This document shows, piece by piece, positions 44,352 through 55,910 of a stretch of DNA of 64,000 nt (position 1 is the first letter of the stretch; every line of letters starts with the position of its first letter). The position numbers and the translations under genes were made by a program. The stretch covers positions 360,717,168 to 360,781,167 of the forward strand of contig CM048744.1 in NCBI GenBank assembly GCA_026315105.1, written 5' to 3'. The notes beneath the pieces were generated by a model. The model was given only the letters and a program-made list of their open reading frames with translations, ran no database searches and was not told the DNA's origin. The DNA is from Locusta migratoria. Lineage: Eukaryota > Arthropoda > Insecta > Orthoptera > Acrididae.

Positions 44352-46556
44352 TTGTTGTTGTTGTTGTGGTCTTCAGTCCAGAGGCTGGTTTGATGCAACT
44401 CTCCACCCAACTCCGTCCTGAGAAAGCCTCTTCATCTCCTCATATGAACGGCAAAATACATCCATTTGAATATGCTTACTGTATTCATCTCTTGGTCTCC
44501 CTCAGCGATTTTTACCCCACACACTTCCCTCCAACGCTAAATTCACGATTCCTTGATGCCTAAGAATGTGTCCTATCAGTCGATCCTTTCTTAGAGTCAA
44601 TGTATGCCAAAAATTCCTTTTCTCCCACAATTCTGTTCAGTACCTCTTCATTAGTTACGCGATCCACCCATCTAACCTTCAGCGTTCTTCTGTAACACCA
44701 CATTTCAAAAGCCTCTATCCTCTTCCTGTTCGCACTGTTTATCGTTCATGTTTCACTCACATTCAAGGCAACGCTCCACACAAATGCCTTCAGAAAGGAC
44801 TTCCTTACATTTAAATTAATATTCGATGTTAACAAAATTTCTCTTTTTCAAAAACGCTTTTCTTCCCATTGCCATTCTGTATTTTATATGCTCTGTACTG
44901 CAGCCATCTCACGTTATTTTACTGCCCAAGTAACAAAACTCATCTACCACCTTTATTGTTTTGTTACCTGATCCAACTCCTAATTTCTTAGACTGCACTC
45001 CATTACCCTTGTTTTTCTCTTGTTAATGTTCCTTTTATACGCACCTTTCAACACTCTGTCCATTCCGTTCAACTGCTCTTCCAGTTCTTTGGCTGTTTCT
45101 GACAGAATTACAATGCCATCAGCAAACACATTGTTTTTATTTCTTCACCCTGAACTCTAATTCCTTCTCCGAATTTCTCCTTGCATTCCTTCACAGCTTG
45201 CTCAATGTACAAATGGAATAGCATTGTAGAAAGGCTACAACCCTGTCTTACTCTCTTCCCAACCACTGCATCCCTTAGATGCCCTTCAACTCTTTGACAG
45301 CTTTTTGGTTAATGTACAAGTTGTAAATAACCTTCCGTTCCCTATATTTTAGTCCTGCTGATTTCAGAATTTGAAAGAGTGTATCCCAATCAACATTGCC
45401 AAAAGCTTTCTCCAAATCTACAAAAGCTAGAAATACAAGTTAGCCTTTCTTTAACACTCTCTGTACCAGGCCAATTTCATGTACCTGTCCTTATTAGAAA
45501 AAAAATCACCGAATGAAGATTACTATTAGGATTGTGGGAAATTTAGTAGTATTTTGCAGCTGCACTTTCTGCTTTAATTCCGTGCGAAAGAAACTACTTT
45601 AAAGTATATTGCTTTAAGATACAGGTATAGAAATTACTTAGATGTTTTGAGAATTTAGAAAAGTCATACAAATAAGATAATGCAATTGTGATTTATTTTT
45701 AACCAATAGTATGACGGTACATTACATCTTTCAATCAGTCTGCAGTAGCTGCGTACAAATTTCACGCGCAATCATATTGTTTTTTACTGTAGAAAATTTT
45801 CAAGCAAGGGTTCCAGACAGAGTGCAACGCCGCAGTGTTCACATTCGTGCCATCTATGGACGCATTTTGTTACTAAACACCTGTTGAAGATATAACGCTG
45901 GCCAAACCCGTAGAATTAACGTCGCAGTGTTTTGCATTAAATTAAATGTAGCGGCCCGTAAATTTCACGGCTCTGGTGATTTTCGCGCGATCCTAGGCCC
46001 GTAAATTTTACGGGTTTGGCGGTTTGAGTGTTAGTCTATCTTCTAAGATAAGCCGTAAGGGAGTATTGCCTTTTATGTTCCTACATTTCTCCTGAATCCA
46101 AACTGATCTTCCCCGAGGCCGGCTTCTACCAGCTGTTCGAGCCTTCTGTAAATAATTCATGTTAAAATTTTGCAACCATGACTAATTAAACTGGTGGTTC
46201 TATAATTTTCACACATGTCTGCACCTACTTCCTTTAAAATGGGAATTATTGCACTTTTCTTAAAGTCCGAAGGTATGTCGCCTGTCTCGTACTTCTTACG
46301 CACCAGGTGATACAGTTTTACACGGCAGGTTCTCTCAGAGACTTTAGTAGTTACGAGGGAATGTCATCTACTCCAGGGACCTTGTTTCGACTTAGGTCTT
46401 TCAGGGCTCTGTCAAATTCATCTCTCAGTATAGTATCTCCTATTTTATCTTCATCTATTTCCTCTTCCCTTACTACAATATTGTCTTTCAGTTCATTTCC
46501 TTTATAGAGCACATCTATATACTCTTTCCACCTTTCAGCTTTCCCTTCTTTGCTGC
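44352..46556 (-). pseudogene. RTE-like LINE, copy 3, old and truncated
   Basis: The (GTT)n end (44352), GTGGTCTTCAGTCCAGAGGC, and long similarity to copies 1 and 2 identify it. It covers the RT (complement of 45240, RQGCSLSTMLFHLYIEQ-like; 45100, ADGIVILSETAKELEEQ) back to the region around residue 490 of the family protein (46556). The catalytic FADD has become a damaged ADG-type sequence. Frameshifts are frequent. A MITE splits it at 45455-46030. Confidence 0.88.
45455..46030. mobile_element. piggyBac-like MITE (576 bp) in RTE copy 3
   Basis: It interrupts the LINE precisely: related copies read straight from CTTTTCTTAA to TCTATCTTCTAGG. The left end TTAACACTCTCTGTACC and the right end GGTTTGAGTGTTAG share CACTC/GAGTG termini. 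The flanks are TTAA (45451-45454) and TTAG (46031-46034). It has GTAAATTTTACGGG palindromic words subterminally and no coding. Confidence 0.75.
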
Positions 46557-46580
46557 AATTAGTGGCAAAAATAGCATATA

Positions 46581-47237
46581 CGAGGGTTGGAATTTAAATA
46601 GTGGCAACACTGCAATGGAATCTACTATTGTCGCCGTTAGGACACGTTGTTGACATACCTACCTTACCTCCGAGCAAATGGACTCGCCCGTCCCTCGTCA
46701 CCTGCGTGAGCACTTTTCGAGGGAAACACAGTCAGTTGTGAGCGAACGGTCTAACGTAAAGATGTCACTATGTTTTCAAACAGGAATAACGGAGTTTGAT
46801 CAAGATTGAATGTACCAGAGGTCGTACAACACGAAGTGTCATCAAGGTCTTCAAGAGGCATTGCCGAACTCAACAGTGGTACGGTAGATAAAAGCCTTCA
46901 ACGAATGTCGGCAAACTGTGGCAGACATGCATCGGGCTTGTCGTCCTAGTGTCTCTGAAGAAGTACATACTGTTGCCGCGTTAGTGGACAGTGGTCGACG
47001 CCAGACGATTCGTGAGGTCGCCCACGAAACTGGATTAGCGCGTACAGGCAATAGAACGCTCCATTCGCACCATCAACGGAACAGGATCTGCTAACGGTAA
47101 CTACGCCTTCCACATCGCTGGCAACGGGTACTACACACGCTGGTGACTACTTTGAAGGACAGTAACAGGTGCAAACATGTAACGCTTTTGTATCGGTTGT
47201 TAATAAATAGTTATCACTATTTAAGTTTCAACCCACG
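46581..47237 (+). mobile_element. mariner element, internally deleted
   Basis: The left end CGAGGGTTGGAATTTAAATA followed by GTGGCAAC and the right end CTATTTAAGTTTCAACCCACG are inverted repeats, with TA at both sides (46579-46580 and 47238-47239). Plus-strand sequence inside contains the N-terminal DNA-binding part only (CRPSVSEEVHTVAALVDSGR, TIREVAHETGLA at 46938-47045), with stops. The DDE domain is gone. Confidence 0.85.
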
Positions 47238-47244
47238 TATTTCC

Positions 47245-47260
47245 GGGGGGGGGGGGGGGG
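47245..47260. repeat. Poly-G tract (16 G)
   Basis: A pure homopolymer; it can also be an assembly weak point. Confidence 0.9.
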
Positions 47261-48785
47261 CAAGATTAATATAAAGTAATGTTTAGTAGACACCCCAAGA
47301 CATTTTCTATCACTTTTTCTGCTCATATTGAGAGGATAATTGGCTCTGAAGCCTCTTTTACTTTAATCAGATCAAGCTTTTTTATTGTTGACATTAAATC
47401 ATAAAATATTGGGACGAATTTAAAACGCCATTCCCGTCAGCAAAATAGAGAAGTATGACTACGATACTTATTTTTTTCTTTATATTCAATATATATACTA
47501 CTGACAGCACAAGATATGTATACTATGTACACCCTATACACCCGATAATGCTCGTTTTAGTTCTCAAAATGCAGATGCGCGATGTCGATGACATGGTTAA
47601 AACAAAGTGGGAAAAGATACCGAACACACCTCACGGAAACCACGTTTTTACATTCAAAATCACTGTCGCAATCATACAGTTCAAAATCAAAAGCCACACT
47701 AATTACGTTTTCAAATGATGAAACAGTTGTAATTACTTCAAGGGGAGGATTTTTGCCAATGTTGATACACTGGCGCCATTGAATTACGTATAGTTTTTCT
47801 CGTTTGGTATTGAATCTTGTTCTTTCTTTCAATATATTAAAACGTCCCTTGCGGTATAATGCAATATTTTGCCTGGAAATGACACAGAACACTGTATTTT
47901 ATGATCTAGAGTTATTGTAAGTATGGTTTCGTGTGTTCCGAGAGTTCAAGGCCACAGGATTCCCTTGTTAGTGTGGTCGACAGTTGTAACTTATTTTCTG
48001 AACTCACTATGGGCACTGACATTACTTTCTAAAATGTCACGTTTGTATCCCTCCTTATCAAGTGCGAACTTTCATGGTGATCGTACAAACGGTATGGGTG
48101 CAAAAGCAAAAAACAAATTTAAATTTACTTCAGTTTAAGCTGGAATGCGAATTTCCAGGTTTTTCTCTAGATCTTCCATTTTTTTAAAGTTAAAAACAGT
48201 CAACTGAGTTCTTTCCGTCCCGGAGGCGTAATGAACAAATTAAAGTGGAATGAATCGAACGTATCGTTCCTGAGGTCAAATTTACTCGAGATTGCATACA
48301 AAAATTATGGGTTTTGCAGTTCGACTGACTTTCCTTTGGAGTTTCACATGAATTTTTTTTTCCCTAAAAACTTTTCGAAGACAAACAAACAAACAAAAAA
48401 TATCCACGCATATTCATCGATCGAATATAAACATGTTTATATTTTGTGAATGTGTTACGCTAAGTGTAGCAAAACTTTTGTCATGTGCAAAAAACGTCAG
48501 TGTCCAATGCACAACTTGGTTACACTTACACCAACAATAAAAACACAAACTACCATGACAGTGTAAACCTACACTTAGCGGAAGATAATAAATGTCCTTG
48601 TAAAGTATCCACTGAAGATGAGCCTGCAGTGGCTCGTAAAATAGTTCTGGAATCATATAAAACATTCATAAAGGCAGCTTGTTGCATTTGTTTTAACGAA
48701 AATAAACCGTTCTCAGTTAACTTCGTCAACGACATTTTACTTTGTTCTGGTATACGTTGTCGTTACCGAGGATACTGTCGATGGT
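47261..48785. other. No gene recognised
   Basis: 1.5 kb. Open stretches at 47455-47718 and 48485-48787 (plus) have no motif beyond a hydrophobic start in the first. The latter lies directly upstream of a LINE RT fragment and may be its diverged N-terminal part. Confidence 0.4.
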
Positions 48786-48789
48786 GAAA

Positions 48790-49205
48790 CATTAAATAGC
48801 ACAGCTTTCCGAAATTCCTTCACTAAAGAAGGCGATGTAAATACTCCAGAATTCGTGTCAAGAACAGCTTCGAGCATGCGTAATTTAGAAGTAGATACCC
48901 CTGAAGTATTAAAACAACTTAAATCACTTAATAAAAGTAAGTCTCCTGGTCCCGACTGTATACCAGCTTCGAGCATGCGTAATTTAGAAGTAGATACCCC
49001 TGAAGTATTAAAACAACTTAAATCACTTAATAAAAGTAAGTCTCCTGGTCCCGACTGTATACCAATTACATTCCTTTCAGAGTATGCTGATGCAATATCC
49101 CCATACCTAGCTATCTCTCATATACAACCACTCGCTCTGCGAACATTCCGTACACAAAGACTGGAAAGTTGCACAGGACACTCCAATATTCAAGAAAGGT
49201 ACTAG
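48790..49205 (+). pseudogene. LINE RT fragment with a 99-bp tandem duplication
   Basis: A plus-strand frame reads FRNSFTKEGDVNTPEF, then twice LEVDTPEVLKQLKSLNKSKS followed by PGPDCIP, and then ITFLSEYADAISPYLAI. The LKxxKSPGPDxIP block is RT motif 0/1 of Jockey/CR1-type LINEs. The catalytic region is absent: the copy is broken off around 49205. Confidence 0.78.
48866..49065 (+). repeat. Exact 99-bp tandem duplication (two units)
   Basis: Units at 48866-48964 and 48965-49063 are identical as far as I can compare by eye, starting AGCTTCGAGCATGCG and ending GACTGTATACC. The period of 99 is 33 codons, so the frame is kept. Confidence 0.92.
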
Positions 49206-49468
49206 GCGTATAGCATTGGCGTAGCTTTGCAGCAGGACTTTTGAACATATACTTTCCTCAAATACACTCCTGGAAAATGAAAAAAGAACATCATGAATTC
49301 GTCAACCCAGCAGAGCGAAATTTTTTTGATTCATTCTTGAAGATGTATACAACACATGATCACGCAGTCAGAACCATATGCACGTCAGTACAGTTACCGG
49401 AACGTGCACAATGTCGACTCTAGCATTGTCTACACCTTCCTTTTGCACCAATGCAGGGTGCAACTTTC

Positions 49469-50060
49469 TCATGAAGACGATTGTACAAGTGCCGCATGAA
49501 GTGTTACGGTATGGCCTGCGATGCAATTCCCATCTGATGTCTCAGATGGAACAGATCTCGCGTCGGTCGTGTAGACCGCACCAAGATGACGTTTTATCCG
49601 GCCCCAGACATGTTCAATGGGGGACAGATCTGGGGACAATGATGGGCAGGGTAGTTGACGTACACCTAGAAGAGCACGTTGGGTTTTATGGGATACATGT
49701 GGATGTGCATTGTCCTGTTGAAAAAGTACATGTCCTTGTTGGTGCATGAACAGTGGCAAGATGGATTGAATGATGTTTTCAATGTACCGTGTACTTTTCA
49801 ATTTTCCCACAATGAACACCAAAGGAGAACGGCCAATGTAGGATATGGCTCCCCACATCATGATGCCACGAGTCAGCCCCGTTTGCCTCTGTCACGTATA
49901 CTCCAGATATTCGCGCTCCCCTGCACGACACCACACACACTTACGACCATCATTGGCACCAATGCAGCGACGGCTCTCATCTCTGAAGACGATACATCTC
50001 CATTCATCCCTTCATAAATGCCTACCATGACACACTCTACACTCGCCATTCTCCTCTAGT
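49469..50060 (-). pseudogene. Tc1-like transposase, left arm
   Basis: The minus strand reads GRKCVWCRAGEREY (near 49950) after a damaged DES region. The best frame (49861-49469) then has MMWGAISYIGRSPLVFI, HVLFQQDNAHPHVSHKTQRA with the second catalytic Asp, and LSPDLSPIEHVWGRIKRHL with the third acidic residue (Glu) intact. The N-terminal DNA-binding region is missing. The upstream frame is broken. Confidence 0.82.
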
Positions 50061-50104
50061 GCTCGTCTAGAGAACACTGAACTGTGCCCGGTACACTGAA
50101 AACA

Positions 50105-50444
50105 TCATTTAACCCGTCTTGCTACCACTCATGCGCCAAGTTGATATGCTTCTCCAACAGGACAATGCAGATTCTCATGTATACAGTACCACCCAACTTG
50201 CTCTTCAAGGTGTATGTCAACTACCATGGCCAGCACGATACCCAGATCTCTCTCCCATTTAGCATGTTTGGGAGCGCATGAAACGTCATGTTGGGCGGTC
50301 TGCGTGAGCAGCATGAAATCTGGCCCATCTGAGGCACCAGGTGGAAACTGCATGGCAGGCCATTCCACATAACCACATTCGGAACCTCTACGATCGTTTC
50401 CATGAAAGAATTACAGCTTGTCTTGCTGCAAAAGGTGGGTGTAC
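50105..50444 (+). pseudogene. Tc1-like transposase, right arm
   Basis: The plus strand reads LLQQDNADSHVYSTTQLALQ (50150-50210), then LPWPARYPDLSPI followed directly by a stop where Glu is expected, then HVWERMKRHVG and HQVETAWQAIPHN. It corresponds to the same C-terminal half as the left arm but in opposite orientation. It resumes as 3' non-coding after the hAT-like insert at 52902. Confidence 0.78.
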
Positions 50445-51552
50445 TAGAGATGGGCAATCTGCTCCTGAACTGATTCAAAGAGCCAGATCCTTCTAAGGAG
50501 TGAGTGATGGATGAATCCGAAAAAAAGAGTGGTAGTTCATCCGATCCTAAGAGTCCCTCTGGTGACAGCAATGAGCTGCATAACCACCCCTTGCCACATG
50601 CTCCAGAAGTTTCCTAAACCCCTTGCCACATGCTTCAGAAGTTTCCTAAGCTACAAAATAAATGTAGTATAGACCATGTGGAAGTATAAAACTGCAGAAA
50701 ATGAGCGCCTCCGCGCTGCGAGTCGAGAATCGGTGAGTCGCGGAAGCACCGCGGTCCAGTGAGTGCGCCTCCCGACTCCCGCCGGCTCGCTGCTTCACAC
50801 GACTCCAGCGATCGGGGCGATACGACCCCCAACTGAGTCGGTGAATCAGCTGGTTCACCGGTTCACCTCTCCTAACCAATCTCCCGACTCCGCTCGCGGA
50901 GCCGCCCTTGTGGCGCGTTGCTCATTATCCCCCCCCACTCCTCTGGCGAACCGCATGGTGCCGAACAAAGTGACTCCGCGCATCTCTCTGTTCTCTCAAC
51001 TCCTGTGTTCCGAAAAGCTTGCAGTGCGCTTACCGAAATGATCATCCGAAGCAAGAGAAACCGTCATATAGGCAAATGTATTCCGAATAGTATTCGAAAT
51101 GAAAAGTATTTATTTAATGTTATTCTTTTTCTTAATAACAGGAAATCTGCAGTCTTTCGCAAAAACGCGTTACAGTACAAAATTAAACTATATAAAATTT
51201 CCGCGAAAAAGATCGTACTCCATTTTTCTAGAAGACTTGTGGTTTGCATGAAGGGAGCAAGAGAGACAAAATCTTGTGCAATGTCCATTCTCTGTTGCTT
51301 AGATAGATTTTGTAAGTCCATATCACACAGTTTCCTGACTTGATAGACAAGTGTCCTGTATGAAATTATGCGTCTTTTATGCATCTACACTATTTTGGCA
51401 CATTGAAAACAATGACTTTGTAATCGAATAACAAAGAAAATAACAATGTGCATTAATGTTTTCTATCTCTGAAACCATTCAGTTTCGGGAATGTGTCCAT
51501 TTGAAATTTTTGCTGCTGGCGTCAAATCTTTGACAGTAACAACCAACTTGGT

Positions 51553-51602
<50 letters not shown>

Positions 51603-52901
51603 AATAGCATGTCAAACGATATGTGTCTAAAATTACGTTTCTGAGTAAAATATCTTGCTATAATAGTTCATTACGAATTTAATGTGTTTGGTACAGCGGG
51701 ATGTGTGTCATTGCAATTAAAGATAAAATATATTATGAAGTACTTAAAAATAATTTGACTTGCTCTGTATAGAGACTATATAAAACTTTGCACAAGTAAC
51801 AGGTGAAAGGGTTGTAGTTACAGGAATTAAAATATAACATCGAACGGAAATCGTAGGAGCAACTGCAAAACTTAGAACATAAGAGCCCAGAACGCTACCC
51901 CTGTACTACGCCGACTGTAAGAGTATCACCGCAGTTATTTACCTAATTATTTCTTTCGGTAAGACTCTCTCCGAACTTAATCAGTTGTTGGTGGTTTGTA
52001 CTCACAAAAGAAAATCTCACTGACGACATAGTCGAAAGTATCTGTACTCGCCGTCATATTTTCGAAGAATTGACTAGAGATCTTCACATTCTTTTTTTCG
52101 TATTTGAAGTTATGAATGAAACAGTCCAAAACATTCCTCGCTTTGTAAATTTAATGGACATTACTCTTTTGACGCCTTATTTCGGAAATTAAATAACTTT
52201 ATTGCTTACTCCGGAGCTATCATTATTTTACTGTTTATGGGTGCCAGACTTTAGTTTTTAGAAACAGGTGATGGGTTCTAGCGGCCATCTTGTAGCGAGA
52301 ATCTGTCGCGCTCACGTAGGACCCCCGGCCGTGTCGCCGAATGTCGCTGCTTGTAGCTGCCGTGTCGTGTCGCGAATATCGCGCGCTGTCGCTCGCTTTT
52401 GTCGCTCAAGTAGTACGCGGCATCAATGCGCATGGCTATTTCGCTGCGGCAGTTGCCACCTCTCACGTTGCCACCTATCACGTTTCATTCAACTCGCTCA
52501 AGCTCGCAAACTACTCACTGTATAAATATGGAACTAGTATCATTTTATTCTGCAAAATATTCTATTTTTTGAATGAAAGTATAAAAATAATAATTTTTAT
52601 TTTTCCAATTATTTCACCAGTAAAAATATTTAAATTCTGTTATGACATTTTTAATGTAGGCGTAACTAACAAATTTTAATTCTAGAAACTACTAAGGACT
52701 TACAATAAAATGATTACTCTTCTTTCTTCTTTCACAATTTGGCCAAATCAGATAAAGGTATAGTGACAAAAAAGCAATGTGCCATCGTTTTACGTTTTTT
52801 ATCAGTTTGTGAGTCGGTGAGCCATGAAAAAGAACTAGTTCATGCCAGTGAGTGACTATTTCTGATCCGATCTATGAAAAGATCGGTTTTGCCCATCTCT
52901 A
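50445..52901. mobile_element. hAT-like non-autonomous element
   Basis: The ends TAGAGATGGGCAATC and TTTTGCCCATCTCTA are inverted, flanked by an 8-bp duplication with one change (GGGTGTAC at 50437-50444, GGGTATAC at 52902-52909), the hAT length. Subterminal GATCCGATCTATGAAAAGAT-type words occur at the right end. No transposase motif is visible in its 2.46 kb. It contains a (GA)n tract at 51559-51600 and two CpG-rich blocks (50700-50960 and 52290-52470). Confidence 0.82.
51559..51600. repeat. (GA)n microsatellite
   Basis: About 21 uninterrupted units inside the hAT-like element. Confidence 0.95.
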
Positions 52902-53159
52902 GGGTATACACGGTACTAACGCCAACATTGCGGACGCTCTGATCACTGTACTCAACGTGCGTACGGCTCTGCCTGTGTGATCGTGTGTTGTATACAACCT
53001 CAAGAATGTGTCAATATAATTTCCCTCTGCTGGATCGACGAATTCATGGTGTTCTTTTGTCATTTTCCAGGAGTGTATTACGAGCTATCTCGAAGAGAAA
53101 GACCTATTGACGTGTATGATGTGAAACACAGCTAACTCTTTACTCAAATGATGTGATGA

Positions 53160-54245
53160 TTGTTATTGATTAGGGGTGTCAAATAGTTTCCGTATTACTA
53201 GATTTACGGAAGGCTTTTTACAGTGTACCTCACAAGCGTTTTTTAATGAACTTGTGTTCTTAAGGAATATCGCCACAATTGTCCAATTGGATTAGTGATT
53301 TCCTGCCAGAAAGGACACAGTACGTTGTAATTGACGGTCATCCAGTAGAACAGAAGTGATATCTGCAGTTCCACAAGGAAGTGTTATACGGCCCCTAATG
53401 TTTCTTATTTTTATAAACTATTTAGGAGACAATCTGAGTAGCTCTCTTAGACTATTCACGGATGTTGCTTTCACTTATCGGTTAGTAAAGTCACCAGAAG
53501 ATCAAAAGCAGCTGCAAACTGATTTAGATAAGATATCTGCATGGTGCAAAAATTGGCAGTTGACCTTTAATAATGATAAGTGTGAGGTCATCCATATGAC
53601 CACTAAAAGAAATCCGTATAAATCAGTCAAACCTACAGGCCGTCAATTGTACTGAATACCTAGGAGTAACTATTACAAACAAAGTGGATACAACACATGG
53701 AAAATGTAGGGAAGGTGAAGCAAAGACTACCGTTCAATGGAAGAACACTTAGAAGAAGCAACAATTTTGCTAAAGAAACTGCCTACACTACACTTGCGAG
53801 TCCTATTTTGCAGTATTGCTGCGCATTGTGGGATCCACACCAGGTGGGACTGACGGAAGATTTAGAGGAGATTCAGAAAAAGGGCAGCTTGTTTTGTATT
53901 ATCGCGATATAGAGGAGAGATGTCACGGAAATGATGCACGAGTTGGTGTGGAAATCATTAAAAGAAAGGCATTATTCGTTGTGACGAGATCTATTTGCGA
54001 AATTTCTTTTACCAACTTTCTCTTCAAAATGCGAACATATGTTGTTACCATTCACCTACATAGGGAGACATGATCACCATACTAAAATAAGAGAACTCAG
54101 ATCGAAAATAGAAAGATTTATTTGTTCGTTTTTCCCGCGAGCTATTAGAGAATGGAACTACAGAGAAATATCATGAAAGTGGTTCCATGAACCCTCTACC
54201 ATGCACTTCAGTGTGACTCGCAGAGTATCGTTGTAGATGTAGATG
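53160..54245 (+). pseudogene. Jockey-like LINE, RT to 3' end, 5'-truncated
   Basis: Plus strand: LLDLRKAFYSVPHKRF-like motif A (53200-53245), then VPQGSVIRPLMFLIFINYLG (53370-53430), LRLFTDVAFTYRLVKSPEDQ where the catalytic FADD has become FTDV, and WCKNWQLTFNNDKCEVIHMT (53540-53600). TEYLGVTITNKVDT follows after a frameshift, then WDPHQVGLTEDLEEIQK and IIKRKALF. The 3' end is GTTGTAGATGTAGATG (54228-54243), the same tail as the other Jockey-like copies. Confidence 0.85.
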
Positions 54246-54268
54246 TCACAGATGATCCCACAAACTGC

Positions 54269-54473
54269 TCAAATCAAATGTTCAAATGTTTGTTAAGCTA
54301 AAGGGACTTAACTACGGGGGCATCAGTCCCTAAACTTACAAACTACTTATGAACTACCTTACACTAAAGACGACGCAAACATCCATACCCGAGGGGGGAT
54401 TCGAACCCCCAACGGGAACGGCCTCGCGCATCGTAGCATAGCGCCTCAATGCGCTCGGACGCACCGCCGCGGT
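54269..54473 (-). mobile_element. SINE (family S), reverse copy
   Basis: GTTCAAATGTTTGTTAAGC, ACTACGGGGGCATCAGTCCC, GGGGGGATTCGAACCCCC and CACCGCCGCGG in reverse orientation. The 11-bp duplication CCACAAACTGC flanks it (54258-54268 and 54474-54484). Confidence 0.93.
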
Positions 54474-54740
54474 CCACAAACTGCCCACCATCATCGATTC
54501 AACCTCTTTTGAAGTCTGAGAGATCACTCATTTCACCGATCATTTGTGTTGGCCGTCGTGGAATAAATCGTACTAGTATTGCCTGTGGTCGAAATTCGAC
54601 CAGTTCTTTGCAAAGCCATGAAAATGAAAATAATAATATTAATGTAATTGGAATTTATTGTCTTTATAAATTGGAAAAGCATAACGCTGAGCACTGGGGA
54701 TGTCTTGTTTATGCTTGAGCGAGTGCGTCGATTGTTTACA

Positions 54741-54772
54741 TTTTTATTTATTTATTTATTTATTTATTTATT
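54741..54772. repeat. (TTTA)n microsatellite
   Basis: Eight uninterrupted units. Confidence 0.9.
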
Positions 54773-55525
54773 CCCTTTCACGAGAAGGCGCGTGAGGCAC
54801 TCGTACACCACCTTCTATCATAAATTACAATTCCCTTACGAACCAGGTAAATATTTATATTCTGCAGTAACATTGATTGCTATGCTGCAGCACTACGAAA
54901 TTGCCCTATGGCCTACGGGGTACTCACTACCCTAGCACGCCCGCTCGAGGGTTAAGTCTTCATACAAATTTCTTGCGATGTTTCCAACACTCACTCCATT
55001 TTTCAATAAAACTATGATCTATGGAATATCAACGGAGACATTTGAAATGTATAATTTAAAACAATTGCTCTTTAAACATTAATTGAAACTATTGTAATGA
55101 ATCTGAATATATTAATACTGCGTTCATAAACTGAATTGTTTAATTATATTTAAAAACCATATTTAAAAGTTAAGAATTGAACATTAAGAAAATTGGAACT
55201 CTAAGCGTTATCTGACTGAGCTAATTTTACCTGTACCAATATCCCATCTACAACGGGTTATAATATAGTGGCAAAACGTAGAGAGAATTTGGAGTATCAT
55301 TCTAAAATTTCCTTTTTCTTTTTACCACTCTTAACGGCTGCGTGCACACATTATTTTTATATTCCCAAGATCTATGACTAACCTTTCTAATTATGTTCGG
55401 TTTATTGGCCATCTTGTATGATTAATATTAAAATTCTGTACCCTCAGTTTCGTGTTAGCGTATTTATATAATGTTAATATACTGCAAGGTAAAGCCCAAA
55501 GCTTCACAAGTTACGTCAATTTTGC
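54773..55525. other. No recognisable feature
   Basis: AT-rich intergenic DNA; no frames or terminal repeats identified. Confidence 0.4.
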
Positions 55526-55530
55526 ACTGC

Positions 55531-55730
55531 TGGCCGCGGTGGCCGAGGGGACTAAGTCGCTCCAGTCACGGTCTGCACGGCCACTACGGTCGGGGGTTCG
55601 AATCCCCGCTCGGGCATGGATATTTGTGCCGTTCTTAGTGTTAGCTAATTCATAAGTAGTTTGTAAGTTTAGGGACTAATGACCCCGTAGTTAAGTCCGA
55701 TAAGCTATACAAACATTTGAACATTTGAAT
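55531..55730 (+). mobile_element. SINE (family S), forward copy
   Basis: GGCCGCGGTGGCCGAGGGG, GGGGGTTCGAATCCCC, GACCCCGTAGTTAAGTCC and ACAAACATTTGAACATTTGA. No clear duplication is found at its flanks. Confidence 0.9.
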
Positions 55731-55863
55731 TCTAAAACCCGATACCCATGTGGTCTCCCTGTCAGTGCTAACGAACCTCCTTGGTGCTAACACGTACGCA
55801 TTGATGTCAACTTGCAGTAAGATGTAGTCCACTGCACGGTGTTCATGTTACTTTGTGCACTCC

Positions 55864-55910
55864 CGACCTGATGTTTCGGCAGTGGAACCTGCCGCTGTCT
55901 TCAGACCATT
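55864..55910 (-). other. PLE-terminus-like segment with hammerhead-like core
   Basis: The minus strand has CTGAAGA (55898-55904), then helix GGCAG/CTGCC, then GAAAC. This is the same core layout as in the PLE termini, with CTGAAGA for CTGATGA. No PLE coding is adjacent. Confidence 0.35.

Larger units (their letters stand above)
49265..53075. mobile_element. Inverted Tc1 composite (two 3' halves), split by a hAT-like element
   Basis: The ends CACTCCTGGAAAATGAAAAA and TTGTCATTTTCCAGGAGTG are inverted, with TA on both sides (49263-49264 and 53076-53077). Similarity of the left arm to the reverse complement of the right arm continues for several hundred bases (CCAGCAGAG, GTATACAACACA, CATTGTCCTGTTG). 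Each arm carries the C-terminal half of a Tc1 transposase reading inward from its own TIR: minus strand on the left, plus strand on the right. The arms meet near 50100. A hAT-like insertion occupies 50445-52901. Confidence 0.85.

Noticed and set aside
47455..47718. Small secreted protein with hydrophobic start
   Set aside because: The hydrophobic start is AT-driven (TTTTTTTC), with no cleavage-site pattern and no relatives visible.
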